From Megamonas sp. UBA1796 (lineage in GTDB: Bacteria > Bacillota > Negativicutes > Selenomonadales > Selenomonadaceae), in the NCBI GenBank assembly GCA_002319795.1, contig DCFU01000013.1, forward strand, positions 22,789 to 86,788: a DNA stretch of 64,000 nucleotides. The letters are read 5' to 3'. How positions within the stretch are numbered: position 1 is the stretch's first letter; every line of letters starts with the position of its first letter. A program made the translations under genes and the position numbers. Shown in pieces: positions 7,285 to 15,633 of the stretch. The notes beneath the pieces were generated by a model, which did not search any database, was not told the origin of the DNA, and saw only the letters and a program-made list of their open reading frames with translations.

Positions 7285-8325
7285 ATGGAAAAGGTAAAGA
7301 TATTATGTGTGGCAGATGGCGGCGTTACGCGGCAGCTTATGGAGCAGATGTATGAGCTGCGGCAGTATAATGCGGAGGTCACGATCGTTGAGGATGCAGC
7401 TATGTATGCGATGGGGCCAATCACAGACCGCATGCTGCTGCTGGAACAGGAAGGCGTCGATGCCGCGCCTGTATGTCCGCAGCTTTTGGAGAATTGTGCG
7501 GATAAGGATATTATCGTGGTGCATGTGGCATCTATAAATAAGCAGATCATCGCGGCAGCCAAAAAATTGAAAGTGGCTGCTGTGCTGCGCGGCGGTTATG
7601 AAAATGCCGATGTAGCGGCCCTGACGGCGAAGCATATCAAGCTCATCAATGCCCCCTGGCGCAGTGCGAATGCGGTAGCTGATTTTACGGTAGGCATGAT
7701 GATTGCCGAAAACAAGAATATAGCGCGAAGCCATAAGCTCATTTTTGAGGGGAAATGGTGCAAGAACTATGTGAACCAGTCCTATATACATGATATGCGT
7801 ACCTGCAGTGTGGGCATCATCGGCTTCGGCTATATCGGGCAGCGCGTCACGGCGCGCCTCGCAGGCTTTGGCTGTCGTATTCTGGTGTATGATCCGTTCA
7901 TCGATGCCGGTAAGTTTGCGGGACAAAAAGTAGAATTTGTCTCTTTGGAGCAGCTGTTGGCGCAGGCTGATTTTGTATCGGTGCATCTGCGTTTATCCGA
8001 GAAAACGCAGCACTTCATTGACCGAAAAGAATTGAAGCAGATGAAGAAAACGGCGTACCTCATCAATACGGCGCGTTCCGGGCTGGTCAATACCGCTGCA
8101 CTGGTAGAGGCCTTGCAGAACCGTAGCATTGGCGGGGCCGCGGTCGATGTCTATGATGTGGAGCCGCTGCCGGGTGACCATCCGTATTTGTCGCTGGATA
8201 ATATTACGTTGACGTCTCATTTGGCGGGTACTTCCTGCGATACCATGCGAACTTCGGTAGAAATAGGAGTAGAAGACTTGAAACGGTATCTGCAGGGACA
8301 GGCTATGCTGAACGTGCGGAACTGA
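7285..8325 (+). CDS. D-2-hydroxyacid dehydrogenase, second copy
   Basis: 346 residues, paralogous to the product of 2990-4027. Rossmann loop GFGYIG at 180-185; catalytic Arg264 (NTARSG), Glu293 (DVEP) and His312 (SHLAG) are all present. The N-terminal domain differs markedly from the first copy (it opens VKILCVADGGVTRQLMEQM), which argues for a different substrate rather than a redundant copy. Last gene of the operon: a strong terminator begins 41 bp after its stop. Two paralogues at opposite ends of one operon suggest two oxidoreduction steps or two stereoisomers of one acid; the chemistry is not readable from sequence. Confidence 0.88.
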   Translation: MEKVKILCVADGGVTRQLMEQMYELRQYNAEVTIVEDAAMYAMGPITDRMLLLEQEGVDAAPVCPQLLENCADKDIIVVHVASINKQIIAAAKKLKVAAVLRGGYENADVAALTAKHIKLINAPWRSANAVADFTVGMMIAENKNIARSHKLIFEGKWCKNYVNQSYIHDMRTCSVGIIGFGYIGQRVTARLAGFGCRILVYDPFIDAGKFAGQKVEFVSLEQLLAQADFVSVHLRLSEKTQHFIDRKELKQMKKTAYLINTARSGLVNTAALVEALQNRSIGGAAVDVYDVEPLPGDHPYLSLDNITLTSHLAGTSCDTMRTSVEIGVEDLKRYLQGQAMLNVRN

Positions 8326-8365
8326 CAAGCTTGGTAAATGGACATGATACATGTTCAAAAAGTAT

Positions 8366-8413
8366 AAAAGGGAAGGTGCATTTTCGCATGGCGGAAATGC
8401 ACCTTCCCTTTTT
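8366..8413 (+). terminator. Intrinsic terminator of the sugar operon
   Basis: Long stem made by AAAAGGGAAGGTGCATTTT and its complement ending in AATGCACCTTCCC, then a run of T at 8408-8413. Closes the 1689-8325 operon. Confidence 0.9.
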
Positions 8414-8507
8414 ACGGAGCAGAAGGAAGCAAGGACACATCTCTTTACTTTTTCAAAAATTAATGATATCATATTAACTAAACATCCTATGTTTGGAGGA
8501 ATTTAAA

Positions 8508-9191
8508 ATGGATGAAAAATTAGTTCGCTTGTCATTATCAAAACAGATTGTAGAGAAAATAGAAAGGGATATTGAGAACAGTGTTTGGAAGGTAGGAGAA
8601 AAGATTCCACCGGAACCGGAGCTTATAAAAAGATTTGGGGCCAGTCGTAATACAGTAAGAGAAGCCGTGCAGGCTTTGATACATGCCGGACTGCTCGAAG
8701 CGCTGCAGGGCGATGGCACGTATGTTCGTGCAAAGAGCCGCTTTGAAGCGATGATGGCAAAACGGTTGAGACGTTCCAATGTTACTGAAACAATGGAGGT
8801 ACGTTGCACGTTGGAAAGAGAAATTTCCAGGATGGCCGCTCTCAGGCGTACGCCCGCAGATTTGGAAATGTTGCAACTGCATTTTAGAAGAAAACAAGAA
8901 CAACGTCATAATTTGCAGGAAGTAATCAATGCGGATATAGATTTTCATGTGGCGGTCGCTTTGGCAACGCAAAATCATTTGCTTTACGACATTTATAAGA
9001 ACATATCGGAGTATCTGCGAATGACGATCAATTGCACTTTTGCGACAGCGGAACTCGATGAACGGCAGGTGAAAAGCCATACGGATTTATTAGAGGCAAT
9101 CCAAAAGCAAGATCCGGATGCCGCGGAAAAAGCGACTCTGGAGATTATAAAATTAAGTCATAATGCTTTACAGCTTGAATTGGGGGAGTGA
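8508..9191 (+). CDS. GntR/FadR-family transcriptional regulator
   Basis: 227 residues. The N-terminal winged helix (about 8-76) shows the GntR pattern: KIERDIENSVWKVGEKIPPEPEL, FGASRNTVREAVQALIHAGLLEALQGDGTYV. The rest is an all-helical FCD ligand domain with DIDFHVAVALATQNHLL and a late SHTDLLEAI segment carrying the metal/ligand His positions. ATG 8508 follows TTTGGAGGAATT; an in-frame TTG at 8493 lies on the Shine-Dalgarno and is rejected. The MFS gene at 9200 follows almost directly, so the regulator probably senses that carrier's substrate. It may also control the sugar operon just upstream, which lacks its own such regulator. Confidence 0.9.
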   Translation: MDEKLVRLSLSKQIVEKIERDIENSVWKVGEKIPPEPELIKRFGASRNTVREAVQALIHAGLLEALQGDGTYVRAKSRFEAMMAKRLRRSNVTETMEVRCTLEREISRMAALRRTPADLEMLQLHFRRKQEQRHNLQEVINADIDFHVAVALATQNHLLYDIYKNISEYLRMTINCTFATAELDERQVKSHTDLLEAIQKQDPDAAEKATLEIIKLSHNALQLELGE

Positions 9192-9199
9192 TATTCTTA

Positions 9200-10399
9200 A
9201 TGTGGAATCATGGTTTGACTTTAAAATCAGGAGCATTGCTTATGATTGGCGTTACGATGGTGGCTTTCAATTTGCGGACGCCGATTACATCTGTCGGACC
9301 ATTGGCCGGTTTGATTCGTACGGATTTAGGAATTTCAAATACCGGCATCGGGTTTATTATGACTTTATCGTTGCTTGTATTTGCATTGTTTTCTCCAATC
9401 GCAGCGAAAATAGGAAATTGGCTTGGCAATGAACGGGCTGTTTTTGCCGGGCTGCTTATGTTGTTGTTAGGGGAAGGTGTTCGCTCGACCGGGCAATCTG
9501 CAAATTTTTTATATGGGGGAACCATATTGATCGGAGTAGGGATCGCAATCGGTAACGTGCTGCTTCCCAGCATTATAAAATGCAGGTTCCCAGCTAAAAT
9601 TGGTCTATTAACGAGTATCTACACCACGTCGATGACGGTATTTGCCGCCTTGGGAGCAGGCATCAGCATTCCTTTGGCCAATTTTTTTCAATCGAGTTGG
9701 CGGGCTTCTCTTTTGTGCTGGGGCGGATTGGTATTGGCTGCGCTGGTAGCATGGTTGCCGCAGATTCGTTTATCAAGTACGATGGGCCAAGTACAAATTG
9801 CGGCCGAACCTAAGCGGATGGTATGGAAATCTCCGCTGGCATGGGCGGTATCCTTGTTCATGGGGCTGCAATGTTTATTCCTTTATAGTATTATTGCCTG
9901 GCTTCCGGAAATTTTGCATGGGTATGGACTTGATATCGCCAGTGCCGGGTGGATGTTGTCCTGGTTCCAATTTGCCAGTATGCCTACATCTTTTTTGGCG
10001 CCTGTTCTTGCGGGGCGGTATGACAATCAAAAAGGAATTACAGCCATATCCGGTTTATTTTGCCTCGTTGGGCTGATGGGACTCTTAAGTGGTGGCAGTA
10101 TAGTTTGGTTGAGTGTTTGGCTTTTATTGATATCAATCGGTGGAGGGGCATGCTTCAGCTTGGCATTTACTTTTATTGGTTTGCGAAGCGCGAATTCCAA
10201 GCAAGCGGCTGAACTGTCCGGCATGGCGCAGCTTCTCGGCTATTTGTTGGCCGCTGGCGGTCCCTCTCTTATTGGTTATTTGTATGATAGTACGGGTTCA
10301 TGGACGATTCCTATGTTGCTTTTTATTGCCATGTCAATTGCGATGATTGGGATTGGACTGGTCGTAGGACGTAAACGGCATATTTTCGACGAAGGTTGA
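9200..10399 (+). CDS. MFS transporter, CynX/NimT (YycB) family
   Basis: About 399 residues with twelve hydrophobic segments. Family markers: FNLRTPITSVGPLAGLIRTDLGIS at the start, LSLLVFALFSPIAAKIG, and the paired central loop PQIR. CynX-type carriers handle cyanate, 2-nitroimidazole and other small compounds, but most are uncharacterised. ATG 9200 lies about 11 nt after GGGGGAG; a GTG at 9188 overlaps the end of the GntR gene and is possible. Co-transcription with the GntR gene is likely. Confidence 0.85.
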   Translation: MWNHGLTLKSGALLMIGVTMVAFNLRTPITSVGPLAGLIRTDLGISNTGIGFIMTLSLLVFALFSPIAAKIGNWLGNERAVFAGLLMLLLGEGVRSTGQSANFLYGGTILIGVGIAIGNVLLPSIIKCRFPAKIGLLTSIYTTSMTVFAALGAGISIPLANFFQSSWRASLLCWGGLVLAALVAWLPQIRLSSTMGQVQIAAEPKRMVWKSPLAWAVSLFMGLQCLFLYSIIAWLPEILHGYGLDIASAGWMLSWFQFASMPTSFLAPVLAGRYDNQKGITAISGLFCLVGLMGLLSGGSIVWLSVWLLLISIGGGACFSLAFTFIGLRSANSKQAAELSGMAQLLGYLLAAGGPSLIGYLYDSTGSWTIPMLLFIAMSIAMIGIGLVVGRKRHIFDEG

Positions 10400-10515
10400 A
10401 ATGCATTGTTTTACTAACAGAAAATAAACCGGATGGTTTATTTAAGTCAGTCGATTTATCTGTCTGAGATTTTAGTAAATCAGCACAGACCACAATGTTT
10501 TTAGGAGGAGAATAA

Positions 10516-11727
10516 GTGATAATCCCGAAGCTGGTAAAGCTATTTGTGAAAGAACCGGACAATCCATCATCGCCTTCCATGCGACAGAAATATGCAATCG
10601 TATGCAGTGAAATAGGCATATGCCTCAATATCGTATTATGCGTGGGAAAGCTGATGGCAGGCATTACAAGTGGTTCTGTAGCTATTATGGCAGATGGCTT
10701 CAATAACTTGGCCGATGCAGGTGGCGCCTTAATTTCAATGTTCGGTTTTTTGTTTGCAGGGATCGGAGCGAGTCAGAAGCATCTTTTTGGGCATGGACGT
10801 ATTGAATGGCTTATTGGGTTATTTACTTCGTTTACGGTTATTTACATGGGAATAGAGTTGATAAAAATATCTTGGGAGGCCATTTCATCTCCCAGTCCTG
10901 TAATCTTTGATATCAAAATCTTTGCTGTTTTATTTTTTGCTATAATTATTAAACTGTATATGTATTATTATAATAAAAAAATAGGCCGGCAAATAGATTC
11001 ATCTGCTATGCGGGCAGTTGCGGTAGATAGTTTTAGCGATGCGATTGCTACTGCTGTCGTGCTGCTATCTATGGTTGTTTCAAGATTCACATCCATCCAT
11101 GCGTTGGATGGGTGGTGTGGAATTATGGTATCGATATGTATTATATATGCTGGATATAAAACAGCCATAGAAACAATCAATCGTATTATTGGCGTATCTC
11201 CGGAACCTAAAATATTAGCAGAAGTAAGGGAAATTGTAGATCGATATCCTCAAATTATAGGAATTTATAACCCAATCGTCCACGACTACGGACTGGGACA
11301 AATGATTATGTCCATGCATATTGAAGCTGACGCCGCTGTTAGTACGGATAAGTTTCAAGTTGTTTCAGAAGAAATCGCATATGAATTGTATGAAAAATTG
11401 GGATGCAGCTGCACAATTCAAATGGATTTTATTGTTACAGATGAGAAGGACAGACAAGAAATTTATGCAAGATTATTTCCGGCGTTAGAGCATATTCATG
11501 CGGATATTGAAGTGGAAACTCTGCGTATTCTAAAAAACGAATCCTATAAAAGCATTGTATTGGATCTTTTGCTGCCGGTGCAATTGCAGAAAATGGATAT
11601 TGCTGTTTCGGGCATAGTTGAAAAGTCTATACAGTCTCTTAATAAAAATTATCGAGTGATTCTAAAAATAAGGTTTAAGAAAAGAAAAAGTGCACATCGT
11701 TTAGGTGGCCTAACTCACGGGAAATAA
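10516..11727 (+). CDS. Cation diffusion facilitator (CDF) family metal transporter
   Basis: 403 residues. The N-terminal part carries the CDF membrane domain: NIVLCVGKLMAGITSGSVAIMADGFNNLADAG (metal site DxxxD on TM2), HLFGHGRIEWL, and AVDSFSDAIATAVVLLSM (second metal site on TM5). A cytoplasmic C-terminal domain follows (VREIVDRYPQIIGIYNPIVHDYG...). Such pumps export Mn, Zn, Fe or Co in exchange for protons. NN rather than SD in the TM2 site (DGFNNLAD) resembles the manganese-type members, but substrate cannot be assigned. Starts with GTG after AGGAGG. Codon use is clearly AT-richer than the sugar operon, suggesting separate acquisition. A weak hairpin with TTTTTT (11763-11786) follows. Confidence 0.88.
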   Translation: MIIPKLVKLFVKEPDNPSSPSMRQKYAIVCSEIGICLNIVLCVGKLMAGITSGSVAIMADGFNNLADAGGALISMFGFLFAGIGASQKHLFGHGRIEWLIGLFTSFTVIYMGIELIKISWEAISSPSPVIFDIKIFAVLFFAIIIKLYMYYYNKKIGRQIDSSAMRAVAVDSFSDAIATAVVLLSMVVSRFTSIHALDGWCGIMVSICIIYAGYKTAIETINRIIGVSPEPKILAEVREIVDRYPQIIGIYNPIVHDYGLGQMIMSMHIEADAAVSTDKFQVVSEEIAYELYEKLGCSCTIQMDFIVTDEKDRQEIYARLFPALEHIHADIEVETLRILKNESYKSIVLDLLLPVQLQKMDIAVSGIVEKSIQSLNKNYRVILKIRFKKRKSAHRLGGLTHGK

Positions 11728-11772
11728 TAGTTGTTATACTTTCGCGCCTTGGCGTTTCATTTGAGAACCGGA

Positions 11773-12642
11773 TTATTCTCTTTTTTGTATGGAAGTGGGG
11801 GAACAGTTTTTATATTTTTTGAATAGACGGCTGAAGTAATTGCTGTCATTGAACCCGACGGTCAGGGCAATTTCACTGATATTCAAGTGGCCCTCCCGCA
11901 GGAGCTTAATCGCGGCATTGATGCGTAAATGATTGACATACTCAATGGGAGGCTTGCCGGTGATACTTTTAAAGAGGCGGCAAAAATGATGACGGCTCAT
12001 ATTGGACATGCTGGCAAGTTCGGTTAAGGTAATCTTTTGCGTGTAATGCTGGTCAACGTATTTCAATACGGGGCGCAGCTGATACAGGGTATTATATTGT
12101 CGATGGGTTTCTTTCACATCGGTTGTGGGTGCGCTGTGCCGCCGCATGAGCAGGACCAGAATGCGGTACAGGCCGGCTTTGATCAAGAGTTCATAACCGT
12201 TCTTCTGCTGCTGGTATTCGTGGATTAATTCTTTTACTTGCTGCACGATTTCACTATCGTTTTCTATCTGATTTTGGAAACGGATGCGTTCCTGCATGAG
12301 TGGCTCCATGTATTTTTTTTGGCACAGGTCTTCCTGCTCACTGAACAGAAAAGAAAAATTCACTATGATGTAGTATTCGATAAACGGATGGCTGCCAAGG
12401 TTTTCTGCATAATGAATGTCGTTGCTGTTCATTACGATCAAGTCTTCTGCGCCGACAGGGATGGCTTTCGAATTGCAGTGCATGATGGCCTGGCCTTGTT
12501 TGATATAAAAGATCATAAATTCTTCATGCCAATGGCTTTTAAAAATGGGGCCCGGCTCATGATATTCTCTGCGCCTTATTTTTATGGGAAAATCAATTTT
12601 GATCTCCTGGTCGATGAACCGCCCATTTTGTGTAATTATCAT
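11773..12642 (-). CDS. AraC-family transcriptional regulator with cupin domain
   Basis: 289 residues. N-terminal cupin-like sensor domain (about 25-130; GPIFKSHWHEEFMIFYIKQGQ and NSNDIHYAEN are typical) and a C-terminal double HTH (about 190-287): ITLTELASMSNMSRHHFCRLFKSITG, NISEIALTVGFNDSNYFSRLFKKYKN. Divergent from the MFS gene at 12816. The 173-bp gap carries an 18-bp direct repeat spaced 30 bp, the arrangement used by AraC proteins, so this protein most likely activates the Fsr-type carrier. Confidence 0.9.
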   Translation of the reverse strand: MIITQNGRFIDQEIKIDFPIKIRRREYHEPGPIFKSHWHEEFMIFYIKQGQAIMHCNSKAIPVGAEDLIVMNSNDIHYAENLGSHPFIEYYIIVNFSFLFSEQEDLCQKKYMEPLMQERIRFQNQIENDSEIVQQVKELIHEYQQQKNGYELLIKAGLYRILVLLMRRHSAPTTDVKETHRQYNTLYQLRPVLKYVDQHYTQKITLTELASMSNMSRHHFCRLFKSITGKPPIEYVNHLRINAAIKLLREGHLNISEIALTVGFNDSNYFSRLFKKYKNCSPTSIQKRE

Positions 12643-12712
12643 GAACTATCATTTCTCCCATCATTTTGTTAAATATCAATATTGTGCTGCTATTAAGCAA
12701 TATCATTCATGA

Positions 12713-12760
12713 CACAGGTTAATTTCATTACTATAATAATAGCACAGGATAAATTCGTTA
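12713..12760. promoter_or_regulatory. Direct repeats, probable AraC operator
   Basis: CACAGGTTAATTTCATTA (12713-12730) and CACAGGATAAATTCGTTA (12743-12760), 15 of 18 identical and exactly 30 bp apart. TTAAGCAATAT is also repeated at 12693-12703 and 12758-12768. All lie between the divergent araC-type gene and the MFS gene. Confidence 0.55.
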
Positions 12761-12815
12761 AGCAATATTATCCTAATATGTATAGTTGATTGAACAGAAT
12801 GGGGAGTGAGCTTTA

Positions 12816-13991
12816 TTGTTGCGTGCGGTAAAAGATGTTTCTTCTTCGATTTGGGTGATTGCATGTGCACATGCCGTGACGGATCTGGCACCAGGTGCCT
12901 TATTTGTGGCACTGCCTTTTTTTAAGGTAAAATTTGGTCTGAGTTATGCTGAACTCACGGCTATTGTATTGATACAAAATTTGACCTCTTCCGTAAGTCA
13001 GCCCATATTTGGTTATTTTAGCGATAAAAAATCGCGGCCCTGGTGGATGCCGGTCGGTTGTTTCGTGACAGGCATTATGATGTGGGCTTCTTTGCTTGTA
13101 CCTACGTATCCGCTGGTACTTTTGTGTACGGCAGTCAGCGGATTCGGCAGTGCGATTTTTCATCCGGAAGGGGCCAAGATGGTCAACTGGCTCAGCGGCA
13201 AAGCCAAGGGAAAAGGGGCGAGTTTATTTTCTGTTGGCGGTAATGCGGGATTTGCCATTGGTTCGCTGCTTTTGGGAGCATTACTGCTGGGCAACTCTTT
13301 TACTGTTTCCTTGTTTATATTGCCTTATATTGCAGTCAGCGTGATGTTTCTTTTCGTGATGAGGAGGTTATCCCGTTTGCCTCAGAAAAGAGAGAAAAAT
13401 TCTGTGAAGACGGCGAATGCAATTCATCTGAATTTGCCGCTTATCGCTTTGCTGGGGATGGTTTTGATCCGGGCAACTGTGAATTCTGGTATCAGTACGT
13501 TTGTCCCGCTGTACTATGTTTCGTTTCTGCATGGCAGTTCTGCCTATGCCGCTTCTTTGCTGACGGTTTATCTGGCTGCCGGAGCAGTAGGGACGCTTCT
13601 TGGCGGTACGATGAGTGACCGGTACGGCAGCAGGAAAGTGATGCTTTATTCTATTTTACCTGTAGCTGTATTGCTGTACTTTTTTAAAATGGTGGATGGG
13701 GTCTGGCCTTTTGTTCTTTTGGCACTTGTCAGTGTTTTGCTGGCGGCCACCTTTACGAGCAGTTTAGTCTTGGCGCAGAAAATGATGCCGCGTAATATTG
13801 GCATGGCTTCCGGACTGACACTTGGGTTCAGTATGGGACTGGGAGCGATGGGGGTATTAGGCCTGGGCTGGCTGGCTGATGCAGCAGGATTGCCGTTGAT
13901 ATTTAATTTACTGGCGTTTTTGCCGGTGGTGGGCTTTCTGCTTACCTTGTTTGTTCAGGAACCTGTGGAAGTTGCCGAGACATGCAAATGA
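12816..13991 (+). CDS. MFS transporter, fosmidomycin-resistance (Fsr) family
   Basis: 391 residues, twelve hydrophobic segments. Characteristic of the Fsr group: IACAHAVTDLAPGALFVALPFF, SDKKSRPWWMPVGC, GFGSAIFHPEGAKMVNWLSGKAKGKGASLFSVGGN. Family members are drug or small-molecule exporters; the real substrate is unknown. It starts at TTG 12816 (GGGGAGTGAG upstream), divergent from its likely AraC regulator. A 44-bp copy of its 3' end is found as a fragment at 18958-19001, indicating a former second copy. Confidence 0.87.
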   Translation: MLRAVKDVSSSIWVIACAHAVTDLAPGALFVALPFFKVKFGLSYAELTAIVLIQNLTSSVSQPIFGYFSDKKSRPWWMPVGCFVTGIMMWASLLVPTYPLVLLCTAVSGFGSAIFHPEGAKMVNWLSGKAKGKGASLFSVGGNAGFAIGSLLLGALLLGNSFTVSLFILPYIAVSVMFLFVMRRLSRLPQKREKNSVKTANAIHLNLPLIALLGMVLIRATVNSGISTFVPLYYVSFLHGSSAYAASLLTVYLAAGAVGTLLGGTMSDRYGSRKVMLYSILPVAVLLYFFKMVDGVWPFVLLALVSVLLAATFTSSLVLAQKMMPRNIGMASGLTLGFSMGLGAMGVLGLGWLADAAGLPLIFNLLAFLPVVGFLLTLFVQEPVEVAETCK

Positions 13992-14006
13992 ATTTTTGGT
14001 AAAGTA

Positions 14007-14040
14007 TGGGGTGCATTGCCGCTATTGGCAATGCACCCCA
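14007..14040. terminator. Perfect hairpin between convergent genes
   Basis: TGGGGTGCATTGCC and its exact complement GGCAATGCACCCCA around GCTATT, 15 bp after the MFS stop. The T-tract is poor on both sides, so termination efficiency is uncertain, but position and perfect 14-bp stem fit a terminator serving the convergent genes at 12816 and 14164. Confidence 0.6.
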
Positions 14041-14163
14041 TTGTAGGATATACAGTCTTGTCAGAAACAGCAGGCCCCGAGTAAACCCGTTGATTTTGCC
14101 ATATCGTTTGGCACATCGAGATCGATGCATTGCCTTTATGGAGTATGCCAGGAATACATCTCT

Positions 14164-15033
14164 TTATTCAACAAGTGTTTTGCGAATTAATTGAAGTTCC
14201 TCACGGCGTTTGGCATCTGTTTCCGGATAACTCATTTTTATTTTACGCAGTGTTTCCAGGATAATCGTCGAGATAATTAATCGGCTATTTTCCTTATCAT
14301 CCGCTGGTACGATATACCACGGCGATTCCTTCGTGCTTGTTGCTCCCAGGCAGTCCTCGTAGGCTTCCATGTAATCATCCCAATATTGGCGTTCTGCAAT
14401 ATCGTCACAAGTCAGTTTCCAATTTTTTTCCGGATCATCGATTCGTTCCAAGAAACGTTTGCGCTGCTCATCCTTAGAAAGATGCAGAAAAAATTTGATG
14501 ATCTTCGTACCATTACAATGCAAATGTTTTTCCAGATCAACGATAGAGTGATAGCGTTGTTTCCAAATGTTTTTTTTATCCTGCGCTTCTTTAGGCAGAT
14601 TCTGATTTGCCAGGATATTCGGATGGACACGGACGATAAGTACCTCTTCATAATAGGAACGATTGAAAATACCGATGCGGCCTCTTTCGGGTAATTGGCA
14701 GGTGGTACGCCAAAGAAAATCATGTTCCAGTTCCACCGAACTCGGGCTTTTGAAACTATATACCTGACAACCTTGTGGATTAACGCCTGACATCACATGC
14801 CGGATTGCACCATCTTTTCCGGCAGTATCCATTCCCTGAAAAATCAGTAACAGAGCATAGTGATTGTCTGCCGCCAACAAACGCTGCAGGTCGCTCAAGG
14901 CATGGACATGATCTTCTAAAATGTCCGTATATTCTTCCTTGGAATCAAAGCATGGTTTCACTTTGGTTGGCCATTTTTTTAACTTGACCTTCGCATTTTG
15001 GGAAACACGAAAATCTTTAGAATCAATTTTCAT
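14164..15033 (-). CDS. ppk2: Polyphosphate kinase 2 family protein
   Basis: 289 residues, the size of a single-domain PPK2. Walker A GMDTAGKDG at 67-75, the following MSGVNPQGCQV, Walker B-like GIFNRSYYEEVL at 121-132, and the lid segment WKQRYHSIVDLEKHL are all visible, as is KNWK...DDIAERQYWDDYMEAYEDCL. PPK2 proteins transfer phosphate between polyphosphate and nucleoside mono- or diphosphates; class I/II/III cannot be separated by eye. ATG 15033 has CGGAGGAATAACG upstream. It stands alone, transcribed opposite to aspD with 600 bp between them. Confidence 0.9.
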   Translation of the reverse strand: MKIDSKDFRVSQNAKVKLKKWPTKVKPCFDSKEEYTDILEDHVHALSDLQRLLAADNHYALLLIFQGMDTAGKDGAIRHVMSGVNPQGCQVYSFKSPSSVELEHDFLWRTTCQLPERGRIGIFNRSYYEEVLIVRVHPNILANQNLPKEAQDKKNIWKQRYHSIVDLEKHLHCNGTKIIKFFLHLSKDEQRKRFLERIDDPEKNWKLTCDDIAERQYWDDYMEAYEDCLGATSTKESPWYIVPADDKENSRLIISTIILETLRKIKMSYPETDAKRREELQLIRKTLVE

Positions 15034-15633
15034 CGTTATTCCTCCGTTTTTATGCGAACTTATTATCCATTACGAATTCTTTGCCAGCTGCGATCCAATA
15101 ACCTTCGAAAATTCTATCATCCAAGTCCTTAAAGAATATGCACCATCTCCTGTCAGCTTTCATCCTTATTTTCATTCTACTATTATACAGTTTCATTTAC
15201 AACAGGAGTATCTTAACAAGCAACCGTATTTTATCGATATTACTTAAATCCCTCATGGCAGTATGAATAAAAAACGGGTCAGGCGTTGCTGCCTTAATTG
15301 AAAATCGCAAGCTAAATTCTGCCATAACATATATATACGTATCCCTGCATATATGTTATGGTATGTATGTAGGATGAATAATAAGAGAAGATGTTTATCA
15401 AACTATCACAAGGTGCTACAACATCAGTATACTAGGCCACAGCTTTCACAGCATAGATTGGGAAGGTAAGCTATGCTATAACTGAGTAAACAATCCATTC
15501 AATGCCGTAGTTGACTTCCTGAAAATTTCGAAATAGTCAAATAATATAAGTTCTGTAGAAACAAAGAGAAGTTAACAAAAATACTTGACTACAGCACAGC
15601 GTGCTATGTACGTAGAAAAGGAGATGGGTATAT
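15034..15633. other. 600-bp intergenic region between ppk2 and aspD
   Basis: No supported gene; a frame at 14921-15247 overlaps ppk2 antisense and lacks a ribosome site. The region holds a 13-bp perfect inverted repeat at 15322-15361, a palindrome AGCAC-AGC-GTGCT near 15592-15604, and a TTGACT box just before it, so the aspD promoter and its control sites lie in the right-hand half. Confidence 0.5.
15322..15361. repeat. 13-bp inverted repeat upstream of aspD
   Basis: CCATAACATATAT (15322-15334) and its exact complement ATATATGTTATGG (15349-15361), 14-nt loop. No T-run follows, so an operator is more likely than a terminator. Confidence 0.5.

Noticed and set aside
11763..11786. GAGAA/TTCTC hairpin with TTTTTT after the CDF gene
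   Set aside because: Stem of only 5 bp and it overlaps the 3' coding end of the araC-type gene; too weak to call a terminator.
14921..15247. 108-codon + strand frame at the start of ppk2
   Set aside because: First half is antisense to ppk2 and no ribosome site is present.
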